Below are positions 13,603 through 17,013 of a stretch of DNA of 17,013 nt, piece by piece (position 1 is the stretch's first letter; the number at the start of each line of letters is the position of its first letter). The stretch lies in assembly GCA_964512165.1 (NCBI GenBank), contig CAZEHQ010000084.1, positions 1-17,013 on the forward strand, given 5' to 3'. Under the pieces are notes generated by a model. It saw nothing but the letters and a program-made list of their open reading frames with translations, was not told where the DNA came from and made no database searches. The stretch is from UBA8231 sp964512165. GTDB taxonomy: Bacteria > Latescibacterota > UBA2968 > UBA8231. Position numbers and translations under genes: made by a program.

Positions 13603-15663
13603 TCAGTAGGCGACGGCCACCGTCCGCGCGCGGGTGATCGTCTCGCGGTCGGTGTGCACGGCGATGCGGACCACGTACACGCCGGGGGGCACGAGGCCGC
13701 TCCCGCCGCCGCTCCCGTCCCAGAGGAGAGGGGCGGGAGCGCCAGCAGCCTGGTCGGCCGACAGCAGGGTCAGGACCCGGCGGCCCGAAAGATCGAAGAC
13801 CTCCACGTCCACCGGCACCGCCCGCTCCAGCTCGACGAGGGTGTAGGAGATCGACCCCTCGTCGTTGGCGCCGTCCCGGTTCGGCGTGATCACCCGGGGC
13901 TCGACGCGGAAGTCGACGAGCTGCCGGCGGGCGAACTCCCGGGAGGTCAGCACGCGCAGGGCCTGGGCCGGCAGGGTGGACACCGCCGGGTTGGCGTTCC
14001 CCGGCTGCACCTCCTGGGGGGGCTCGTCCTGGTTCGCCGAGTCGGAGACCCGGGCCGAGAAGGTCGTGGCCTGCTGGAACACCCGGGTGTCGAAGACGAC
14101 CCGCAGGACCCGCCGGGACTCCACCCGCGAATCCGGGAAGGAGAGGAACAGGCCCCTCGGCCGCGAGTCGCCGCCGACGACTTCGGGGTCGACTCGCTCG
14201 AGGTTGTCGAAGTCCGGGCCGATCCACAGCTGCCGGAACCCGGCCCGCCCCGGCGTGCTGATCTCGACGGAGTCGAAGCCGTTGTTGGCGGCCTCCACGT
14301 CGGCGTCGATGTCGAGCACGAAGGTGACCGTCCGGCCCGCCGGGGCCGTCGGCTTGCCGCCCTCGGGCCGGGGGTCGCCGTCGATGGAGACCTCACCCAC
14401 CAGTCCCTGGGCCAGGGGCGGGTAGGTGTACTCCGCCGCCAACGAGTTCAGTCGCACGCCGTCGAGGATCGCGTCGCTCGTCATGCGGATCTCGAACTGG
14501 AAGTACTTCCGGGGGCCGGGCAGGGCCACGGCCGAGCCCGAGGAGTCGAACGGCGCCGACCACAGGCTCCAGTTGTCCTGGTCCTCCACGGCGCCCCCCC
14601 GGCGGTCGTCGTCGAGCCCGGCGTAGGTCGACTCGTCGACCTCCTCGCGGTCCCCGGTGAACAGGTTGACGATCCGGTAGTAGGTGATGGGCGTGGCGTC
14701 GGCGCCGGTGCGCATGCGGATCGACACCGCCGCCGCCGCCTCGTCGACGACGGTCAGCTCCTTTTCCACCCGGCGCAGCAGCTCGGCCGACCAGGTCAGA
14801 CGCGTAAAGTTGACGGGCCCCGGCTCCTCGACCTCGATGATCTCGGACAGGTAGGTCGAGGTGGGCGGGAAGCCGCTGCCATAGACCTCGAACTCGGCGA
14901 TCTCGAAGGGATTGTCCTGGGTGACCCACAGGTAGATGTAGCGCACGAACTGCAGGGGGAACCGCTGCTCGGCGACGCTCGTGCCGGTCAACTCGACTCG
15001 CCGCAGGGGCGGAGGCGGGAAAGACGGCTTCTCGTCGCTGCCGAAGAGGGTTCCGTCGTTCACGTAGAGGTCGTAGCCGCGCATGTAGTCGTCGGAAAGG
15101 GGGCGCCCGTCCTGGTCGAAGCCGCTCTGGCGCGGGTAGAAGACGATCCGGTCCACCGGGAAGCGGGTGCCCAGGTCGAAGGTCAGCTGCCGGCCCGCCT
15201 GGCCCTGGCCGAACCCCTTGTAGCGGCCTTCCGAAGAGGTGGTCTCCAGGCCGTCGACCATGTTGAGGAGGAGGTGGTCCTGGCCCGGGGTGAGCACGTT
15301 GTCCCAGACCCGCCCGCCCGGCTGCTCCTCCACGAACTCCAGATCCCGGTCGAGGCGCTTCAGCCAGGTGAGCCGTCCGACGATGTTGTCGGTGGGATCC
15401 GTGGACAGCATGCTCAGGGACTGCCCGGACATGTCGACGGCGCGGGTGCCCTCGCAGCGGCTGCCCGTTCCCCTCTTGCAGCGCTGCTGCCAGCCCTCGG
15501 TACTGCCGGCGCCGATCGACCACGACCGGACCTCGGCTTCGGAAGGGGCGAGCCCCCCGAGGACCACCACGGCCGCGCTCAGGACGAGGCCGGTCAGCGG
15601 CCCCGACCGGGGTTCCCGCGGACAGGGACGCTGCCCGCGCGGGGCTGGCGTCCACGCTGTCAC
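13603..15663 (-). CDS. Exported discoidin-like protein with FlgD-Ig-like C-terminal domain (paralogue B)
   Basis: A 686-residue exported protein of unknown function. The GTG start at 15663 overlaps the stop of the upstream barrel-like gene as GTGA, so translational coupling probably sets the start; no separate ribosome-binding site is visible. Residues about 24-44 are the signal-peptide core (TGLVLSAAVVVLGGLAPSEA), after a long Arg/Pro-rich n-region. Residues about 130-262 look like an F5/8-type C domain (GRQLTFDLGTRFPVDRIVFY, YIYLWVTQD, IAEFEVYG). Residues about 288-412 match the shared module of paralogue A (RMRTG, TYYRIV, NWSLWSAPF, LPGPRKYFQFE), and GFDSVEISTP (462-471) matches GFDRLLVKTP there. 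Residues 590-686 are FlgD-Ig-like (TPNRDGANDEG, VEVFDLSGRRVLTL, GVYVVRIAV). Two Cys (62, 70) near the N-terminus could form a disulfide. It probably works at the cell surface together with its neighbours. Confidence 0.8.
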   Translation of the reverse strand: MTAWTPAPRGQRPCPREPRSGPLTGLVLSAAVVVLGGLAPSEAEVRSWSIGAGSTEGWQQRCKRGTGSRCEGTRAVDMSGQSLSMLSTDPTDNIVGRLTWLKRLDRDLEFVEEQPGGRVWDNVLTPGQDHLLLNMVDGLETTSSEGRYKGFGQGQAGRQLTFDLGTRFPVDRIVFYPRQSGFDQDGRPLSDDYMRGYDLYVNDGTLFGSDEKPSFPPPPLRRVELTGTSVAEQRFPLQFVRYIYLWVTQDNPFEIAEFEVYGSGFPPTSTYLSEIIEVEEPGPVNFTRLTWSAELLRRVEKELTVVDEAAAAVSIRMRTGADATPITYYRIVNLFTGDREEVDESTYAGLDDDRRGGAVEDQDNWSLWSAPFDSSGSAVALPGPRKYFQFEIRMTSDAILDGVRLNSLAAEYTYPPLAQGLVGEVSIDGDPRPEGGKPTAPAGRTVTFVLDIDADVEAANNGFDSVEISTPGRAGFRQLWIGPDFDNLERVDPEVVGGDSRPRGLFLSFPDSRVESRRVLRVVFDTRVFQQATTFSARVSDSANQDEPPQEVQPGNANPAVSTLPAQALRVLTSREFARRQLVDFRVEPRVITPNRDGANDEGSISYTLVELERAVPVDVEVFDLSGRRVLTLLSADQAAGAPAPLLWDGSGGGSGLVPPGVYVVRIAVHTDRETITRARTVAVAY

Positions 15664-16169
15664 AGTCGGGAGATGGCGGCGAAGAAGCGGATGAGGAAGA
15701 CGGCGCTGGTGGTGGACTGGCGCTCCACCCGCACCTCGCCGTCCTCGCCTCGGACGGGGGTGTCCACGGAGTTGCGCTCCAGCTGCAGTCCGGAGTTCAT
15801 CGTCAGACGGTAGCCGAGGTAGTCGGAGACATTGCCGAGGAGGATGGAGAAGACCCAGGATCCGGCGTCCTCCTGGTACCCGGGGGGCGGCTCGTCGGGC
15901 CGCTCGATCAGGTTCGAGAAATAGCGCCGCTCGACGCCGAAGTCCAGCCACATCGTCGGCAGCAGGCCGTAGCGTCCCGTGAAGAAAAGGATCTGGGTCA
16001 GTTCGCGGCGCTTGACCTCGGTGCCCGAGGTCGGCGTCTCCCGGCGGAAGAGGCTCTTCCAGCGCGGCTGCAGGCTCAGGCTCTCGGTGATCGGAAGGGT
16101 ATAGTCGACCCGCGGTTCCGGCGCCCGGGATCGTCGGCCTCGTCGCCCCGCTGCTCGAAGATCTCCCAC
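15660..16169 (-). CDS. C-terminal fragment of the frameshifted barrel-like surface protein
   Basis: A 169-codon open frame that looks like the downstream part of the gene beginning to its right, not an independent gene. The first dozen residues (GDLRAAGRRGRRS) are compositionally odd and antisensical to the family pattern; convincing protein begins near EPRVDYTLPITESLSLQPRW. From there it shows the alternating pattern of amphipathic strands, such as LTQILFFTGRYGLLPTMWL, WVFSILLGNVSDYLGYRL and SAVFLIRFFAAISRL, expected of an outer-membrane barrel. It ends in a short strand with a terminal Leu. Adding one base in CCCGGG at 16124-16129 joins it in frame to the upstream part. Its TGA overlaps the GTG of paralogue B. 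The GTG at 16169 is only the first possible codon of the fragment and is not supported as a real start. Confidence 0.6.
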   Translation of the reverse strand: MGDLRAAGRRGRRSRAPEPRVDYTLPITESLSLQPRWKSLFRRETPTSGTEVKRRELTQILFFTGRYGLLPTMWLDFGVERRYFSNLIERPDEPPPGYQEDAGSWVFSILLGNVSDYLGYRLTMNSGLQLERNSVDTPVRGEDGEVRVERQSTTSAVFLIRFFAAISRL

Positions 16170-17013
16170 TTGACCTTGCCGGCGACGTTGAGGCCTTCGA
16201 TCGGCGCATACTCGCCCTCTGCGTAGGTCGTGTTGACGAAGGTGTCGCGGTTCTCAAGCTGGTCCTGCACGTCAACGATTCCCACTGGATCGACCCAGCG
16301 CAGCCGGTGCTCGGGAATGTCGTCGCGCACCGACTTGACATGCTCGAAGACCGAGACCTTCCAGCGGGGGCGGTCCCAGCGGGCGGTGAGCAGGCCGTAG
16401 ACGGAACGGCTCCTGCGGCCGCTGCTCATCTGGCGCTCCGACAGCCGGCCCCCGGTGACCTGCAGGTCCTGGGTCAGGCTCAATCCCCCGTAGGCGTTGT
16501 AGCCGCGGTAGCCGGCTTCGTAGGGGTAGTCGGGCCGCCGGTCGTCCTCGAAGCGGTCGATGATCCCATTGTTGTTCATGTCCATGCCGAAGAGGAACTC
16601 CGGCGGATCGACGCGGTAGCGCAGGAAGGGCTCGGCGTAGTCGGGGCGCCCGTTCTGGTTCTGGTTGAAGTCGGAGATGAAATCGTTGTTCTCGTCCAGG
16701 CCTGGGAACACTTCCTGGTCGAAGAAGGACAGGCTTCCGGAGGCGCTCGTAGCGGCCACGGTCTGATGGTTTCGGCGCCAGTCGGCAAACCGGTCCTGGT
16801 CATCGTTGTCGTCGACGAACTCGAACTTGTAGAGCTCGTCGTTGGCGTAATCGATGCGTCCGGCGCCATCGGCCATGTAGGAAGTGGTGCTGTAGTCCGG
16901 ATCCAGACTGTACCCCTCCCCGTAGGCGAACCACGGGTAGGCGGTGTAGGACGCCGTCACGTACGAGGCGCCGGCCGTCTCACTGGCGGCGGGCAGCTTG
17001 CGGAAGGCCTGGT
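16076..17013 (-). CDS. Barrel-like surface protein with EF-hand-like loops, N-terminal part (truncated by window edge and frameshifted)
   Basis: The visible 311 codons continue off the right edge, so the true start and any signal peptide are outside. Residues about 66-162 (counted from the first full codon at 17011) are acidic and Asn-rich with calcium-loop-like motifs: VDDNDDQDRF, LDENNDFISD, NQNQNGRPDY and DMNNNGIIDRF. They are followed by PEF and PDYPYE segments. The rest (SVYGLLTARWDRPRWKVSVF, NTTYAEGEYAPIEGLNVAGK) alternates polar and hydrophobic residues as in outer-membrane barrels. The last 12 or so codons (RRNRGSTIPFRSPRA) look out of frame, and the reading frame changes at CCCGGG (16124-16129), where one base seems to be missing. 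I do not recognise a named family. It is the first visible gene of the operon with the two discoidin-like proteins and could be their membrane anchor or export partner (inference). Confidence 0.65.
   Translation of the reverse strand, partial: QAFRKLPAASETAGASYVTASYTAYPWFAYGEGYSLDPDYSTTSYMADGAGRIDYANDELYKFEFVDDNDDQDRFADWRRNHQTVAATSASGSLSFFDQEVFPGLDENNDFISDFNQNQNGRPDYAEPFLRYRVDPPEFLFGMDMNNNGIIDRFEDDRRPDYPYEAGYRGYNAYGGLSLTQDLQVTGGRLSERQMSSGRRSRSVYGLLTARWDRPRWKVSVFEHVKSVRDDIPEHRLRWVDPVGIVDVQDQLENRDTFVNTTYAEGEYAPIEGLNVAGKVKWEIFEQRGDEADDPGRRNRGSTIPFRSPRA

Noticed and set aside
16076..16169. Programmed -1 ribosomal frameshift joining the two barrel-like fragments
   Set aside because: No in-phase X-XXY-YYZ slippery heptamer is present in the overlap; the closest, T-CCC-GGG, does not fit. 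A single missing base is simpler.

Overview
This 17 kb window is chromosomal-type bacterial DNA of very high GC content (about 70% by eye), packed with genes and almost without intergenic space. I see no tRNA, rRNA, CRISPR array, IS element or phage gene. The mix of proteins (CRTAC1-type FG-GAP/ASPIC-UnbV proteins, FlgD-Ig-like C-terminal domains, discoidin-like domains, an outer-membrane barrel-like protein, an OPT-like transporter and a PcRGLX/YetA-like protein) fits an uncultured, diderm, polysaccharide-degrading bacterium. The FCB superphylum and its neighbours (for example Latescibacterota, Eisenbacteria, Krumholzibacteriota, Gemmatimonadota) are plausible, but the sequence alone does not decide this.

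Region 1 (1-6533) looks like a nutrient-utilisation locus. A truncated alpha/beta-hydrolase gene runs leftward off the window. It is divergent from an OPT-like transporter, a FadR-type GntR regulator with its own apparent promoter, and a large three-domain PcRGLX/YetA-like protein, which is a lyase-like family acting on rhamnogalacturonan-type glycans. My inference is that de-esterification, uptake, regulation and backbone cleavage of an acidic oligosaccharide are encoded together. The transporter carries two unusual insertions: a small Cys3His zinc-finger-like motif and an ectodomain-like segment with two calcium-loop-like repeats.

Region 2 (6530-11091) holds two secreted seven-repeat FG-GAP/ASPIC-UnbV proteins arranged head to head, with 5' ends that touch or overlap. 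The leftward one overlaps a gene for a metallo-beta-lactamase-fold lipoprotein. That lipoprotein gene shares its last four bases with the end of the lyase-like gene.

Region 3 (11093-17013, all leftward) is a tight three-gene surface operon. In transcription order it has a 5'-truncated barrel-like protein with EF-hand-like acidic loops, broken by an apparent one-base frameshift, and then two long exported proteins. These two are paralogues of each other: discoidin-like N-terminal parts, a shared module of about 110 residues, and FlgD-Ig-like C-terminal domains. The barrel gene and the first paralogue overlap by four bases (GTGA). This operon is the best candidate for an undescribed surface-display system, but its function cannot be read from the sequence.
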